A DNA stretch of 64,000 nucleotides from Shewanella nanhaiensis (GCF_019457885.1 NZ_JAHZST010000002.1:124001-188000), one strand, 5' to 3'. Counted from the stretch's first letter, positions 37,803 through 48,428 are shown. Numbers and translations are program-made. The notes: a model not told the origin generated them from the sequence alone.

Positions 37803-38267
37803 TTACTTAACCAGCGTGAGGTGACCTCGTCGCTTTGGTTCTGATGTTTTAGGAGTATCATCCACAGCCTCAATGACAACGTCCTCATCTTCTGCTTCTT
37901 CAACTACAGATAAACCAGACTCAAACTCATCATCTTCAAGTTGATACGCTTCCTCTACATCAAAAACAGTACCTGCACCATTTTCTCTGGCGTAGATTGC
38001 AACGATTGATGCCATTGGAAGAACAACCTGTTGAGGTACACCACCAAAACGTGCATTGAACTCGATATACTCATGACCAATCTGTAGATTACCTACAGCT
38101 GAAGAGGTGATATTAAGTACAATCTGACCATCTTTAACATATTGCTGTGGAACTTGAGTACCCGGAACAAAGGCGTCAACAACGACATGTGGGGTCAACT
38201 CATTATCCATTAACCAGTCATAATATGCCTGTAATAAATATGGACGATTCGGGGTCATAGGTTTCAT
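37803..38267 (-). CDS. sspB: ClpXP protease specificity-enhancing factor SspB
   Basis: 154 aa. The N-terminal domain (about 1-115) starts PNRPYLLQAYYDWL and holds the ssrA-tag binding groove. A long acidic flexible linker (about 115-143) and the C-terminal ClpX-binding tail RGHLTLVK follow. SspB tethers ssrA-tagged proteins from stalled ribosomes to ClpXP. It starts one base after the sspA stop, as in E. coli and many relatives. Confidence 0.95.
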   Translation of the reverse strand: MKPMTPNRPYLLQAYYDWLMDNELTPHVVVDAFVPGTQVPQQYVKDGQIVLNITSSAVGNLQIGHEYIEFNARFGGVPQQVVLPMASIVAIYARENGAGTVFDVEEAYQLEDDEFESGLSVVEEAEDEDVVIEAVDDTPKTSEPKRRGHLTLVK

Positions 38268-38897
38268 TTAAGCACCCATGCGCATTTCGCGCTCAGCCTC
38301 AGTTAAAGACGCTTTAAATGATTCACGATCGAATAGACGTGTCATATAGGCTTTAACTTCTTTCGCTGTACGGATATCAAGTTCGATACCAAGTACAGGT
38401 AGGCGCCACAACAGTGGGCCAAGGTAGCAATCAGCTAAACCAAACTCTTCAGCCATAAAATATGGCATCTCATTAAATACTGGCGCGATAGCCGTTAAAC
38501 CTTCTTGCAGCTCTTTACGAGCAGCGTCGGCACGATCACCACTTCTGATACGATCAACCAGTGTGTACCAATCATTCTTGATACGGTGCATCATCAAACG
38601 TGTGCGTCCGCGTGAAACTGGGTACACAGGCATTAGAGGTGGATGTGGGAAACGCTCATCCAAGTACTCCATAATGATACGAGAGTTGTAAAGTACTAGC
38701 TCACGATCGACCAAGGTTGGCACTGTGTTATAAGGGTTCAATTCGATTAAATCTTCAGGCATTTCACTTGGTTCAACCTGAAGTACATCAACTGTAACTC
38801 CTTTTTCAGCTAAGACGATACGAACTTGATGACTATAGAGATCGTCAGCACCTGAATACAGGGTCATGATTGAGCGTTTATTGGCAGCAACAGCCAT
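38268..38897 (-). CDS. sspA: Stringent starvation protein A (SspA)
   Basis: 209 aa. Glutathione-S-transferase fold protein that binds RNA polymerase and acts in stationary phase and acid stress. It shows MTLYSGADDLYSHQVRIVL, the conserved ELNPYNTVPTLVDRELVLY and the PHPPLMPVYP surface pocket needed for RNA polymerase contact. A strong GGAGGG ribosome site precedes the ATG. A terminator for the pet genes lies immediately upstream, so sspAB probably has its own promoter within or near it. The protein also starts at an earlier in-frame Met than some homologues (MAVAANKRSIMTLYSG); the first Met has the better ribosome site. Confidence 0.95.
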   Translation of the reverse strand: MAVAANKRSIMTLYSGADDLYSHQVRIVLAEKGVTVDVLQVEPSEMPEDLIELNPYNTVPTLVDRELVLYNSRIIMEYLDERFPHPPLMPVYPVSRGRTRLMMHRIKNDWYTLVDRIRSGDRADAARKELQEGLTAIAPVFNEMPYFMAEEFGLADCYLGPLLWRLPVLGIELDIRTAKEVKAYMTRLFDRESFKASLTEAEREMRMGA

Positions 38898-38941
38898 TGA
38901 TACCCTCCGAGATTTAAAGGAAAAAGCAAAAAAACAAAAAG

Positions 38942-38968
38942 CAAAACGAGGGGCAAAGCCCCCCGTTT
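38942..38968 (-). terminator. Terminator of petABC (minus strand)
   Basis: On minus, AACGGGGGGC-TTTG-CCCCTCGTT with one mismatch forms a GC-rich hairpin followed by a T-rich tail (TTTGCTTTTTG). It separates petABC from sspAB. Confidence 0.8.
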
Positions 38969-39005
38969 ACAGTATGCGAATAATGCATTCTAACCTTTCT
39001 AAAGG

Positions 39006-39707
39006 TTAGTGTACATCTTTCCAGTACTCTTTCTTCAGGAAGTAAGCAATGATGAAGAAGATAAACAGGAAGCCCATTACCCACCAACCTAAGCTTTCAC
39101 GCTCAAGTTTAACAGGATCACCCGAGTAAACGAGGAACCCGGTAATGTCACGAACCACTTGATCATACTCTTCAGCATTTAGCTTGCCACCAGTAGAGAC
39201 TATAGTGCCATCCTCTTGCTTAACAGGAAGACCTTGTAGCTCCTCTAATACATGTGGCATACCTACAGATGGGAATACAGTGTTATTCACACCAAATGGA
39301 CGGCTCTCATCATGGTAGAAACCTTTCAGATAAGAGTAGAGCCAATCTTCACCACGTACTCGCGCAACTAAGGTGAGATCTGGTGGAGTAGCACCGAACC
39401 ATTTAGCAGCATCTTTAGATGGAATGGAGTTCTCCATCAAGCTACCGATCTTAATGCTATCGTCAAATATATACTTAGCACGCATATCATCGACAGAGAT
39501 ACCTAAGTCATCGGCAACACGACTATAACGCTGATATTGAGTACTATGGCAACCAGCACAGTAGTGCTGAAAACTATCTAAACCACGTTGTAGTGACTCT
39601 TTATCATGCAGATCAATATTTGCACTCTCTAAAGGTACATTTGATCCACCAGCTGCAAATGCTAAAGACGGAATTAAGGTAACTAATGCAATAATTAATT
39701 TTTTCAT
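39006..39707 (-). CDS. petC: Ubiquinol-cytochrome c reductase, cytochrome c1 subunit
   Basis: 233 aa with a signal peptide (1-18), heme motif CAGCH at residues 50-54 and a C-terminal anchor helix (WWVMGFLFIFFIIAYFL). A Met ligand is expected in the FPSVGMPHVL region. It passes electrons from the Rieske centre to soluble cytochromes. The start overlaps the petB stop by one base (TAATG). Confidence 0.95.
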   Translation of the reverse strand: MKKLIIALVTLIPSLAFAAGGSNVPLESANIDLHDKESLQRGLDSFQHYCAGCHSTQYQRYSRVADDLGISVDDMRAKYIFDDSIKIGSLMENSIPSKDAAKWFGATPPDLTLVARVRGEDWLYSYLKGFYHDESRPFGVNNTVFPSVGMPHVLEELQGLPVKQEDGTIVSTGGKLNAEEYDQVVRDITGFLVYSGDPVKLERESLGWWVMGFLFIFFIIAYFLKKEYWKDVH

Positions 39708-40921
39708 TAGTGAGTCAACCTCTCTGGAACAGGTTTAGTCTTCTCATTCTTACTGTAGATCCACAGCGCTAAGAAGAAGCCGAAGTAAGTCAGAGTAAAG
39801 ATACGAGCAGCGATAGTCAGAGCTGGTGTAGCAGGAACCGCACCTAGGTAACCTAGAACAATAAATGACACTGCAAACTGACTTATGTTCAACTTATGAA
39901 CCATACTGCGGTAACGTACCGACTTAACCTTACAGCGATCTAACCAAGGCAATACAAACAGTACTGCAATAGCAAGCCCCATACCCACAACACCTAATAA
40001 TTTATCAGGGATTGCACGCAAGATTGCATAGAAAGGAGTGAAGTACCAAACCGGTGCAATATGCTCAGGGGTCTTCATCGGGTTAGCCGCCTCGAAGTTA
40101 GGTTTCTCAAGGAAATAACCACCACCTTCAGGCATAAAGAAGAGCACATAACAGAAGACTATCAGGAAGCCTGCGACACCCATGATATCTTTAACTGTGT
40201 AGTAAGGGTGGAACGGAATACCATCAACTGGCCAGCCATTCTCATCTTTATTCTTCTTAATCTCGATACCGTCTGGGTTATTCGATCCCACTTCATGCAG
40301 CGCAATCAAGTGAAGGAAAACAAGAACAACTAATACCAGAGGTAGTGCGATGACGTGGAGTGCAAAGAAACGGTTAAGTGTTGCCCCAGAGACGACAAAG
40401 TCACCACGGATCCACAAGGTCAGATCATCACCAATAACGGGAATAGCGCCAAACAATGAGATAATAACCTGTGCTCCCCAGTAGGACATCTGTCCCCATG
40501 GAAGCAGGTAACCCATAAAGGCTTCAGCCATTAACACTAGGAAGATCAACATACCGAAGAGCCAGAGTAGTTCTCTAGGCTTCTGGTATGAACCGTAAAT
40601 TAAGCCACGGAACATATGCAGGTATATCACCACAAAAAATGCCGAAGCACCTGTAGAGTGCATATAACGTAGTAACCAACCGTATTCAACATCACGCATG
40701 ATGTATTCGATTGAAGCAAATGCGCCTTCAGCCGTAGGTACATAGTTCATCGTCAACCAGATCCCTGTTAGTAACTGGTTAACCAGAACTAACATGGCTA
40801 GTGAGCCGAAAAAGTACCAAAAATTAAAGTTAGTCGGTGTCGCATATTGACCAACATGACGGTTGTAGGTGGCCGTCATTGGAATGCGAGCATCAATCCA
40901 ATCAACAATATTCTTAACCAT
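39707..40921 (-). CDS. petB: Ubiquinol-cytochrome c reductase, cytochrome b subunit
   Basis: 404 aa, inner-membrane cytochrome b of complex III. It shows the full-length bacterial form with eight helices, the two heme b His pairs (LRYMHSTGAS, LHMFRGL; FALHVIALP, HLIALHEVG) and the Qo-site PEW-like segment (APVWYFTPFYAILRAIPDK). It is coupled to petA and petC by one-base TAATG overlaps, so the three subunits are made from one transcript. Confidence 0.96.
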   Translation of the reverse strand: MVKNIVDWIDARIPMTATYNRHVGQYATPTNFNFWYFFGSLAMLVLVNQLLTGIWLTMNYVPTAEGAFASIEYIMRDVEYGWLLRYMHSTGASAFFVVIYLHMFRGLIYGSYQKPRELLWLFGMLIFLVLMAEAFMGYLLPWGQMSYWGAQVIISLFGAIPVIGDDLTLWIRGDFVVSGATLNRFFALHVIALPLVLVVLVFLHLIALHEVGSNNPDGIEIKKNKDENGWPVDGIPFHPYYTVKDIMGVAGFLIVFCYVLFFMPEGGGYFLEKPNFEAANPMKTPEHIAPVWYFTPFYAILRAIPDKLLGVVGMGLAIAVLFVLPWLDRCKVKSVRYRSMVHKLNISQFAVSFIVLGYLGAVPATPALTIAARIFTLTYFGFFLALWIYSKNEKTKPVPERLTH

Positions 40922-41511
40922 TACGCATCCCCCTGGTCTACACCGATGATGACATTGTTATCGTCGATATACTGATGAGGTGGAACTACTAAGTTTAACG
41001 GAGCGGGTACACCTTGGAATACACGACCAGCCATATCAAACTTAGAGCCATGACATGGGCAGAAGAAACCAGAAGGCACGCCTTCAACCTGCTCACCAAA
41101 TGTATCTGGCAAGTAGGTAGGAGAACAACCTAAGTGAGTACATAGGCCCACGGCGATAAAGAACTCAGGGTTGATTGAACGCCCAGCATTCTGCGCGTAA
41201 GCAGGCTGCTGCTCTTCAACTGATGCAGGATCACGAAGTTGATCATCAAGAGTTGCAAGGTTCGCAAGAATCTCCTCAGTACGGCGTACAACCCATACAG
41301 GCTTTCCACGCCACTCAACACGGATCAATTGACCCGGCTCTACTTTACTTATGTTTACTTCAACCGGCGCACCTGCAGCTTTCGCTTTGGCACTCGGATT
41401 CCATGACTTTATAAAAGGAACCGCTACAGCGACGGCACCTGCACCACCTACTACGGCGGTTGCTGCGGTCAGAAATCTGCGACGTCCGGTATCGACTGGC
41501 GCATTGCTCAT
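40921..41511 (-). CDS. petA: Ubiquinol-cytochrome c reductase, Rieske iron-sulfur subunit
   Basis: 196 aa. A twin-arginine signal anchor (GRRRFLTAATAVVGG) directs folded export. The [2Fe-2S] ligands are in CTHLGCSP and CPCHGSKFD. It oxidises ubiquinol and hands electrons to cytochrome c1. First gene of petABC; stop overlaps the petB start (TAATG). Confidence 0.96.
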   Translation of the reverse strand: MSNAPVDTGRRRFLTAATAVVGGAGAVAVAVPFIKSWNPSAKAKAAGAPVEVNISKVEPGQLIRVEWRGKPVWVVRRTEEILANLATLDDQLRDPASVEEQQPAYAQNAGRSINPEFFIAVGLCTHLGCSPTYLPDTFGEQVEGVPSGFFCPCHGSKFDMAGRVFQGVPAPLNLVVPPHQYIDDNNVIIGVDQGDA

Positions 41512-41607
41512 CCACTTATCTCCAGAGAGTGTTGGAATTTTTGTTGTTTATTTTTCAGAATTTGGTGTTTACCTCAAAACGTAAAAACGAAACTTGAGGT
41601 GGTGCTC

Positions 41608-41613
41608 ATTATA
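41608..41613 (-). promoter_or_regulatory. Candidate -10 element of petABC
   Basis: Perfect TATAAT on the minus strand about 95 bases before the petA ATG. The upstream -35 region is unconvincing, so an activator may be needed. Confidence 0.35.
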
Positions 41614-41789
41614 GCCAAAAATCAGAAGCAGATCATAGTAAAACAGATAACAAAGTTAACTATGTTAGGAAAATACTCTGCTTAGCTTAAAAAACACACG
41701 TTATAACTAAGGTTTTAAAGGGAAGGCAACAAAAAGATAGGAGAAAAACAAATAGCATCTATTGCTAAATTAGAGAGTTAGATGCGGGA

Positions 41790-41822
41790 AATAAAAAAAG
41801 CTCGGACTAAGCCGAGCTTTTA
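41790..41822 (-). terminator. Terminator of the hfl operon
   Basis: AAAAGCTCGG (41796-41805) pairs with CCGAGCTTTT (41812-41821), loop of six, with an A-run at 41792-41799 giving a long T-run on minus. Strong. Confidence 0.92.
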
Positions 41823-41834
41823 ATTCAAACAGAT

Positions 41835-42713
41835 TTATTTCGACTGAGAGTTGTTCATGTACTTGAAAAACTCACTGTCAGGCTCTAAAACCATCACATT
41901 AGAACCATCAGCAAAACTCTCTTTATACGCTTCTAAGCTACGAAGAAAGCTAAAGAACTCAGGATCCTTTGAATACGCATCGGCATAAATTTTAGCCGAT
42001 TCTGCATCCCCTTCACCCTTAACTTCCAATGCTTTACGTTGAGCGTCGGCAAGTTGAACTGTAACTGAAGCATCTGTTTTAGCACGGATAATTTCAGACT
42101 GTTCCATACCTTGAGCTCGATGCTCTTTAGCAACAGCAGTACGCTCTGCGCGCATACGCTGGTAGATGCTTGAACTGACGTTTGCAGGTAAGTTGATCTG
42201 CTTAACCCTAACATCGACCACTTCGATACCAAGATCAGCAGCACTTTCTGCAGCATTCGTTAACGCATCTTGCTGAAGTTCATCACGGCTACCGGAAACA
42301 ATCTCCTTAATCGTACGTCGACCAAACTCAGTACGAAGGTCATTGTTAATCTTACGCTGTAATAGAGACTCAGCATTGGCTTTAATACCGCCGCCAGTTG
42401 AGAGATAGTATTTCTCAAAATCAGCAATTCTCCACTTCACATAAGAATCAACCATAAGATCTTTCTTTTCCGAAGTGACAAATCTATCAGCCGCGCCATC
42501 CATTGTCTGGATACGCGAATCGAGAAACTTGATCTTATCTATCATTGGCAGTTTAAGATGAAGACCAGGCTCATAGATACGAGTCACACCCTCATCTTTT
42601 AAAATCTTGCCAAAGCGTGAAACAATTGCTCTTTCACCCTCATTAACAACCAAGATTGAGGACAAGAGTACGGCAACAAGCACCGCTGCAATAATTGCGA
42701 CTAATCTTCCCAT
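41835..42713 (-). CDS. hflC: FtsH protease modulator HflC
   Basis: 292 aa. SPFH/band 7 membrane protein with an N-terminal anchor helix (IIAAVLVAVLLSSILVV) and the band 7 domain facing the periplasm. With HflK it forms a large cage around FtsH and limits degradation of membrane proteins. It starts 2 bases after hflK, so the two are translated together. Last gene of the operon before a terminator. Confidence 0.96.
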   Translation of the reverse strand: MGRLVAIIAAVLVAVLLSSILVVNEGERAIVSRFGKILKDEGVTRIYEPGLHLKLPMIDKIKFLDSRIQTMDGAADRFVTSEKKDLMVDSYVKWRIADFEKYYLSTGGGIKANAESLLQRKINNDLRTEFGRRTIKEIVSGSRDELQQDALTNAAESAADLGIEVVDVRVKQINLPANVSSSIYQRMRAERTAVAKEHRAQGMEQSEIIRAKTDASVTVQLADAQRKALEVKGEGDAESAKIYADAYSKDPEFFSFLRSLEAYKESFADGSNVMVLEPDSEFFKYMNNSQSK

Positions 42714-42715
42714 TC

Positions 42716-43855
42716 TTAGTTTCTCCCCTGACGTTCGCCGCGCGATGGACGTGAGTCAATTGGCATACTGTTTTGGCTCAACGTACTGCTTGATGAATTA
42801 AGCGAAGCAGCAGAATTCACTTTTTGAGGCCTAGCATCTGACTGACTCTTTTGCATCAGTTTATCCAGAGGCAAGTACATCATGTTATTACTGCTCTTAG
42901 AGTCTACAAGTACCTTACTCGTACCTGACATAACTGTTTGCATTGTGTCCAGATATAGACGTTCGCGTGTCACTTCTGGCGCAGCCTTATATTGAGGAAG
43001 TAAAAGCTCGAAGCGAGCAACCTTACCTCTAGCCTCTAGGATTTCACGCTCTTTATAAGCGTTAGCTTGTTGCTCCATACGCTGAACCTGACCACGAGCC
43101 TTGGGCTCAATAGCTCTGGCATATGCTTCCGCTTCACGGATAAAACGCTGTTCATCTTCCTGAGCAGAGATAGCATCATCGAAAGCATCTTTAACCTCTT
43201 CCGGCGGACGAGCCGGTAGGAAGTTAACATCCTCAATCGAAATGCCTAAGTTATAAGGCTCGATAATACGCTCAACTTCAGCCCAAGTATCACGGCGAAT
43301 TTGATCACGACCTGTGGTCAAGATGTCATCCATCTTGTTGTGACCAACAACATAGCGCAAGGCACTATCAGTTGCTTCACGTAGACTGGCATTAGCATCA
43401 ACGGCACTGAATAGGAAACGATAAGCGTCAACCACTCGATACTGAACATCAAGCTCAACTAATACGACGTTTTCATCGGCTGTCAGCATACTTCCAGATG
43501 CAGGAATTGAGCGAACTGTATTCACGTTAACAGGGAATACTTCATCAATGAATGTTGCCTTCCACTGTAAACCAGGTTCAACATCCCCCACATACTGACC
43601 AAATCTCAGTGCAACACCTTTTTCAGCTTCTTTAACTGTATAGAAACCTGATAGTCCCCACACAACAATGGCAATACCTAAAACAATGATCAGGCTAAAT
43701 GAGCTTAAGCTCGAGCCAGAACCATTGCCTTTACCACCGCCAAAGCGTTTAGAGATATTACGAAACACCTCATCTAGATCTGGTGGTCCCTTATCGTTAC
43801 CATTCTTATTCCCCCAAGGGTCTTTACCCTTGTTACCGGGCTCATTCCAAGCCAT
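42716..43855 (-). CDS. hflK: FtsH protease modulator HflK
   Basis: 379 aa. A glycine-rich N-terminal tail (NEPGNKGKDPWGNKNG), a single anchor helix (FSLIIVLGIAIVVWGLSGFY), the SPFH domain with GVALRFGQYV and a long helical region. The C-terminal Ser-rich tail (SSSTLSQNSM) ends RPSRGERQGRN. Partner of HflC. It lies 43 bases after hflX in the same operon. Confidence 0.96.
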   Translation of the reverse strand: MAWNEPGNKGKDPWGNKNGNDKGPPDLDEVFRNISKRFGGGKGNGSGSSLSSFSLIIVLGIAIVVWGLSGFYTVKEAEKGVALRFGQYVGDVEPGLQWKATFIDEVFPVNVNTVRSIPASGSMLTADENVVLVELDVQYRVVDAYRFLFSAVDANASLREATDSALRYVVGHNKMDDILTTGRDQIRRDTWAEVERIIEPYNLGISIEDVNFLPARPPEEVKDAFDDAISAQEDEQRFIREAEAYARAIEPKARGQVQRMEQQANAYKEREILEARGKVARFELLLPQYKAAPEVTRERLYLDTMQTVMSGTSKVLVDSKSSNNMMYLPLDKLMQKSQSDARPQKVNSAASLNSSSSTLSQNSMPIDSRPSRGERQGRN

Positions 43856-43898
43856 TTAGCACTCCACTGGTGTATGAAATAAATGAGATCACTAAAAA

Positions 43899-45197
43899 CT
43901 ACTCAACTGTCGAATGTTCGACAACAAAAGTCTCTAACTCCCCTTCGCTCTGCTTCACAAGTCGACGCCAATCGGCCTCTAAAATGCGAACAGATAAGAT
44001 ACAGTTCCCCAGATCGTCATATTCTTTCTGCTGTATCACATCGAGTCGGTATAACTGACCAAGATAATGTCCGGCTGTCGCCGGAATCTCTAGGTTTAAT
44101 GATAAAGTTGTCTTACCAACAATACTGTTGATAGCTTCCTTTAATAACATTAAACCTTGCTGCTTCTGAGCCGAAACCCAAACTCTAATTGGTACGCCCT
44201 CATCATCGTAATCGATCTTTGGGTTTACCTCGTCCAACAAGTCAATTTTATTGCAAACAATAAGTTGCGGAATTTCTTCTGCGCCAATCTCCTTGAGCAC
44301 TAACTGGACTTGCTCAAAGTTGTCCCCCATATTCTCATCATGACAGTCGACAATATGAAGTAGCAGATCGGCTTCTCGTGTTTCCTGCAGTGTTGCCTTA
44401 AACGCCGCCACCAAGTCATGTGGCAAATGGCGAATAAAGCCAACAGTATCAGCCAAAATAATACTACCATCATCAAGATCTAACTTTCTTAAGGTTGGAT
44501 CCAATGTGGCAAAAAGCTGATCAGCTGCATAAACATCTGATGTTGTAAGAGAGTTGAATAGAGTCGATTTACCTGCGTTGGTATAACCAACTAATGACAC
44601 AGTCGCTAAATCACTACGGCGCCTTGCTCTTCGGCTCTGTTCACGTTGTTTATCTACTTTTGCTAAGCGCTTATTGATGTTGCTTATCCGTCCCCGGAGT
44701 AAACGTCTATCGGTTTCGAGCTGGGTCTCCCCAGGCCCTCGCATACCGATACCACCCTTTTGACGCTCCAGATGCGTCCAACCTCGTATCAGGCGAGTTG
44801 ACATATGGCGTAACTGCGCTAGCTCTACCTGTAACTTACCTTCGTACGTTCGTGCTCTCTGGGCAAAAATATCTAAAATGAGTGTAGTACGGTCTAATAC
44901 CCGACATTGGCACACCATCTCAAGATTTCTCTCTTGAGCTGGGCTTAGTGCGTGATTAAAAATCACCACATTCGCCTCTGTCGCGGCAACCATAGCCGCT
45001 AACTCATCAGCCTTCCCCGAACCAACAAAAAACTTTCGGTCAGGCGAACGACGGCTTCCTGTTATCACTCCAACAGACTGGGCTCCAGCCGACTCTACCA
45101 ATAGTTGTAGTTCGACTAAATCTTCCCTACTATCCTCATCGGAGAAGTCGATATGGACAAGAACCGCATTTTCTCCCGCCTCATAACGATCAAACAA
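43899..45197 (-). CDS. hflX: Ribosome-dissociating GTPase HflX
   Basis: 432 aa. N-terminal HflX subdomains (1-190) with GGIGMRGPGETQLETDRR, then a GTPase domain with G1 GYTNAGKST, G3 DTVGF and G4 CNKIDL. HflX splits stalled 70S ribosomes, mainly after heat stress. It lies 23 bases after hfq, the conserved hfq-hflX order. Confidence 0.96.
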   Translation of the reverse strand: MFDRYEAGENAVLVHIDFSDEDSREDLVELQLLVESAGAQSVGVITGSRRSPDRKFFVGSGKADELAAMVAATEANVVIFNHALSPAQERNLEMVCQCRVLDRTTLILDIFAQRARTYEGKLQVELAQLRHMSTRLIRGWTHLERQKGGIGMRGPGETQLETDRRLLRGRISNINKRLAKVDKQREQSRRARRRSDLATVSLVGYTNAGKSTLFNSLTTSDVYAADQLFATLDPTLRKLDLDDGSIILADTVGFIRHLPHDLVAAFKATLQETREADLLLHIVDCHDENMGDNFEQVQLVLKEIGAEEIPQLIVCNKIDLLDEVNPKIDYDDEGVPIRVWVSAQKQQGLMLLKEAINSIVGKTTLSLNLEIPATAGHYLGQLYRLDVIQQKEYDDLGNCILSVRILEADWRRLVKQSEGELETFVVEHSTVE

Positions 45198-45219
45198 AAA
45201 GCAAACTCCTTAACAAATA

Positions 45220-45504
45220 TTACTCACTAGTCTCATCATTCTGACCATTAAAGCCACCAGCTGGTGTTGGTGCAGGTGAAGAGTGATGTGCACTTACGTT
45301 AAATGGACGAGCTGGCACAACCGTTGAAATTGCGTGCTTGTAAACCATCTGACTAACCGTGTTTTTAAGCAAAATAACAAATTGATCAAATGACTCAACC
45401 TGCCCTTGTAGTTTGATGCCATTAACAAGATAAATAGAAACAGGAACGCGCTCACGGCGAAGTGCGTTCAAAAACGGGTCTTGTAAAGATTGCCCCTTAG
45501 CCAT
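45220..45504 (-). CDS. hfq: RNA chaperone Hfq
   Basis: 94 aa. The Sm core is complete: [28 protein letters not shown] (Sm1) and [13 protein letters not shown] (Sm2). The proximal-face and rim residues (RRER) are present. The C-terminal tail is short and Ser/Pro/Gly-rich ([12 protein letters not shown]). It pairs small RNAs with mRNAs. A TATAAT (plus-strand bases 45575-45580) on minus gives it a possible own promoter inside the operon. Confidence 0.97.
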   Translation of the reverse strand: MAKGQSLQDPFLNALRRERVPVSIYLVNGIKLQGQVESFDQFVILLKNTVSQMVYKHAISTVVPARPFNVSAHHSSPAPTPAGGFNGQNDETSE

Positions 45505-45574
45505 TTTGTAATTTCCTTTTTATTAAAAATAAGTAGTAAAACTAATACAACATAACTTTTTCTTTGGTTTTAGT

Positions 45575-45580
45575 ATTATA
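45575..45580 (-). promoter_or_regulatory. Candidate -10 element of hfq
   Basis: TATAAT on the minus strand, about 70 bases before the hfq ATG, in the miaA-hfq gap. No clear -35 is seen. The position fits the internal promoter known for hfq in relatives. Confidence 0.35.
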
Positions 45581-45597
45581 TAGCAAGGACTAATTTG

Positions 45598-46527
45598 CTA
45601 GCGACAATGTCGCAATACAGTGGTTAGATTTGAATCACTCCCACTTTCCAGCCAATTTAACTCAGGCCATCCTCTCAACCATGTTAATTGACGTTTAGCT
45701 AATTGCCTAGTAGCAACGACTGCTTTTTCGACCATAGTATCATAGTCATAGTCGCCATTTAGGTATTGCCAGCATTGCCTATAACCAACACATCTCATCG
45801 AAGGCAGGTCAATATGCAGTTCACTTCGCTCCCTAAGTGACCGCACTTCCTCAACGAATCCTTGATTTAACATCAATTTGAATCTTTCTTCTATAGAAAG
45901 ATGTAACTGTTTTCGATCTTTTGGTGAGATCGCAAACTGAACAACCTCATAAGGCAAAGGTTCAGACTTAATTTTGGTAAGTTCTGTCAGCGATTTTCCG
46001 CTAATCCTATATACCTCAATCGCCCTAGATAATCGCTGCGGATCATTAGGGTGTATACGCTCGGCAGAAACGGGATCTATCTGCTTAAGCTCATCATGTA
46101 AATGATTCCAACCATAGGTATCGGCTTCAATCTGGATCTGTTTACGTATTTCGTCATCTGCAGCAGGAAGTGGTGAAAGCCCCTCTAACAAGGCTTTGAA
46201 GTACATCATGGTTCCACCAACTAACAAGGGGGTTTTCCCTTTAGCAAGTATCTCTTCTATTGCTTGCAGTGCATCTGCTCTAAAATCAGCCGCAGAGTAA
46301 CTCTGTGCAGGATCGCGAATATCAATCAATCTATGAGGTGCTTTTTCCAACTCTTCGGCGCTGGGCTTTGCACTGCCAACATTCATCCCACGATATATAA
46401 GTGCTGAATCTACAGAGATAATTTCACAGTTATGCTGCTCAACCAATGCAATGGCAAGGGCTGTTTTCCCCGAAGCCGTTGGGCCCATTAACGTTATTAT
46501 CTGAGGTAATTTACTATCTTCAGTCAC
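45598..46527 (-). CDS. miaA: tRNA dimethylallyltransferase MiaA
   Basis: 309 aa. P-loop GPTASGKT at residues 15-22, [16 protein letters not shown], the tRNA-binding region and the C-terminal [13 protein letters not shown] block. It adds the dimethylallyl group to A37 of tRNAs reading UNN codons. The start overlaps the mutL stop by 8 bases, as is usual for mutL-miaA. Confidence 0.96.
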   Translation of the reverse strand: MTEDSKLPQIITLMGPTASGKTALAIALVEQHNCEIISVDSALIYRGMNVGSAKPSAEELEKAPHRLIDIRDPAQSYSAADFRADALQAIEEILAKGKTPLLVGGTMMYFKALLEGLSPLPAADDEIRKQIQIEADTYGWNHLHDELKQIDPVSAERIHPNDPQRLSRAIEVYRISGKSLTELTKIKSEPLPYEVVQFAISPKDRKQLHLSIEERFKLMLNQGFVEEVRSLRERSELHIDLPSMRCVGYRQCWQYLNGDYDYDTMVEKAVVATRQLAKRQLTWLRGWPELNWLESGSDSNLTTVLRHCR

Positions 46528-48367
46528 TCAACTGCTCTTCTAACCATGACTGCCAAGGTAATACCTTAGCCTTCTGTGCTAATTCTTGCTGGATCTCATC
46601 GTCCAACTGACTAAATGCCGACCAAGTTGCTACTGCAGATTCAAACTTGCCATCATCTTGCTTTGCTAACCATAACGCTAACGCTTCATGGCTCGGTTCT
46701 TCAAACCTTACCCACTGCAACAATTCAGGAATAACAGTAACTAACTGGCTCTGTCTTAAATATGGGGGCACTTTCTTTATAATCAACTGTCCGAGGCGAA
46801 TAGTTATCTCAATCCCTAGTTGCCTTAACAGTTGTGCCCTCTCATCGATAGTATTAAGCCAATCTTCATCAACCTTAATTGAAACAGGCATAAGTAGTGG
46901 CTGGCTGACTAAGCCATTATCAATTTTTGCTAAAATATCACGCTTCACAAGCCACTTTGCGACGATATCAATCGGCAGCAAAGAAAGCTCATCACCAGCA
47001 GCATAGACCCAATACTGGCCCGCTAACACTGGTGGCATCGGAGTCTTTAAATCACTATTAATTAATGTAGGCGCCTGTGCCGCCTGAGGTGTTTTTAATA
47101 ATTGAGTATAGGAAGCTATCTCACTCGCCGAAGGCAGTTCAGGCTGAGAACGGGCACTATACTCCCCGCCTCTTGAATAGGATGATGGAGTAGAAACTGA
47201 ATTCGATTGCCCCTGTGAACCACTCTCTCTTGGTTTTTCATCAAATTTAGACTGTGTTGAGTAATTTGATGGAGAAGCTTCGCTAACACGCCCAGTTGAT
47301 AAGGGCTTACTATGCCAATCATCTTCGACAAACTCGACCTGCTTTTCTTCAGAAATCGGCATCGACGCCCTAGCCACCTGCATCAAGGCAGACTGTAAAG
47401 CCTGGAGTATGTAGTCATGCACATAACGGCTTTGGTGAAACCTGACCTCATGCTTTGCTGGATGGACATTAACATCTACCTGATGAGGAGCAATCTCTAA
47501 CATCAGGACATAGCTAGCTAACTCCCCTGTTCCATGATCCGAAAATGCTTGTCTCACCGCATGATTCACTAATCTGTCACGAATTAATCTACCGTTGACA
47601 TAGAAAAACTGTGTGTCGCTAGCTGGAGAGGTAAAAAATGGGGATTGTATATAGCCGCTTAACGTTAACCCTTCATGTTGGCAATCGATCTCAATCGCTT
47701 GCTCTGCAAAGTTTTTGCCACAGATCTGCGCTAAACGCATCAAGTATTGATCTTGATTATTTGCAGGGCGATAGTTACGAACCTGCTTACCATTGTGCTT
47801 TAAGGTGAAATGGATCTCAGGTTTAACTAAAGCAATACGTTTAAGCCATTCATCAATATGGGTAAACTCTGTTTTATCACTTTTGAGAAATCGCCTTCTG
47901 GCCGGAGTATTGAAGAATAGATCAACCGCTTCTATCGTGGTTCCGACAGGATGAGCGGCAGGGATCACTTTCACAGCCATATCTGAGCCTTCGGCATAAG
48001 CTTGCCAAGCTTCAGTTTGCTCCGCAGTTCGAGAGGTCAAAGTCAAACGAGAAACCGAGCTAATACTCGCTAATGCCTCGCCACGAAAGCCAAAACTTAA
48101 AATTGCATCTAAATCATCTAAAGTACTCAACTTTGAAGTTGCATGCCTTGATAGCGCTAAATTCAGTTCTGACTTAGGGATCCCAGAGCCATTGTCTTGG
48201 ATTTTTATCAGCTTACTGCCACCCTTATCGATCTCAATATCGACACGGGTAGCCCCAGCATCTAGGCTATTTTCAACCAACTCTTTAATCACTGAAGCGG
48301 GTCGTTCGACAACCTCTCCAGCAGCGATCTGGTTTGCCAATTGTGGTGACAGTATCTGTATAGTCAT
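46520..48367 (-). CDS. mutL: DNA mismatch repair protein MutL
   Basis: 615 aa. GHKL ATPase at the N-terminus with [30 protein letters not shown] and [16 protein letters not shown] Ser/Gln/Pro-rich linker spans about 335-430, and a C-terminal dimerisation domain follows. I see no DQHA(X)2E(X)4E endonuclease motif, as expected for a genus with MutH. It couples MutS recognition to strand removal. Confidence 0.96.
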   Translation of the reverse strand: MTIQILSPQLANQIAAGEVVERPASVIKELVENSLDAGATRVDIEIDKGGSKLIKIQDNGSGIPKSELNLALSRHATSKLSTLDDLDAILSFGFRGEALASISSVSRLTLTSRTAEQTEAWQAYAEGSDMAVKVIPAAHPVGTTIEAVDLFFNTPARRRFLKSDKTEFTHIDEWLKRIALVKPEIHFTLKHNGKQVRNYRPANNQDQYLMRLAQICGKNFAEQAIEIDCQHEGLTLSGYIQSPFFTSPASDTQFFYVNGRLIRDRLVNHAVRQAFSDHGTGELASYVLMLEIAPHQVDVNVHPAKHEVRFHQSRYVHDYILQALQSALMQVARASMPISEEKQVEFVEDDWHSKPLSTGRVSEASPSNYSTQSKFDEKPRESGSQGQSNSVSTPSSYSRGGEYSARSQPELPSASEIASYTQLLKTPQAAQAPTLINSDLKTPMPPVLAGQYWVYAAGDELSLLPIDIVAKWLVKRDILAKIDNGLVSQPLLMPVSIKVDEDWLNTIDERAQLLRQLGIEITIRLGQLIIKKVPPYLRQSQLVTVIPELLQWVRFEEPSHEALALWLAKQDDGKFESAVATWSAFSQLDDEIQQELAQKAKVLPWQSWLEEQLSD

Positions 48368-48428
48368 ATCGTTTTAATCTTAAATAGTTAAGTTTAAGAG
48401 GTAAACTCACCTCCAAGCCTACAGCAAA

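Larger units (their letters stand above)
41512..41834. other. Intergenic region upstream of petABC
   Basis: 323 bases between petA and hflC, both on minus. It holds the hflC terminator on the right and the pet promoter. A TATAAT (minus, plus-strand bases 41608-41613) is a likely -10, with no good -35 at 17 bases. No small gene was seen. Confidence 0.5.
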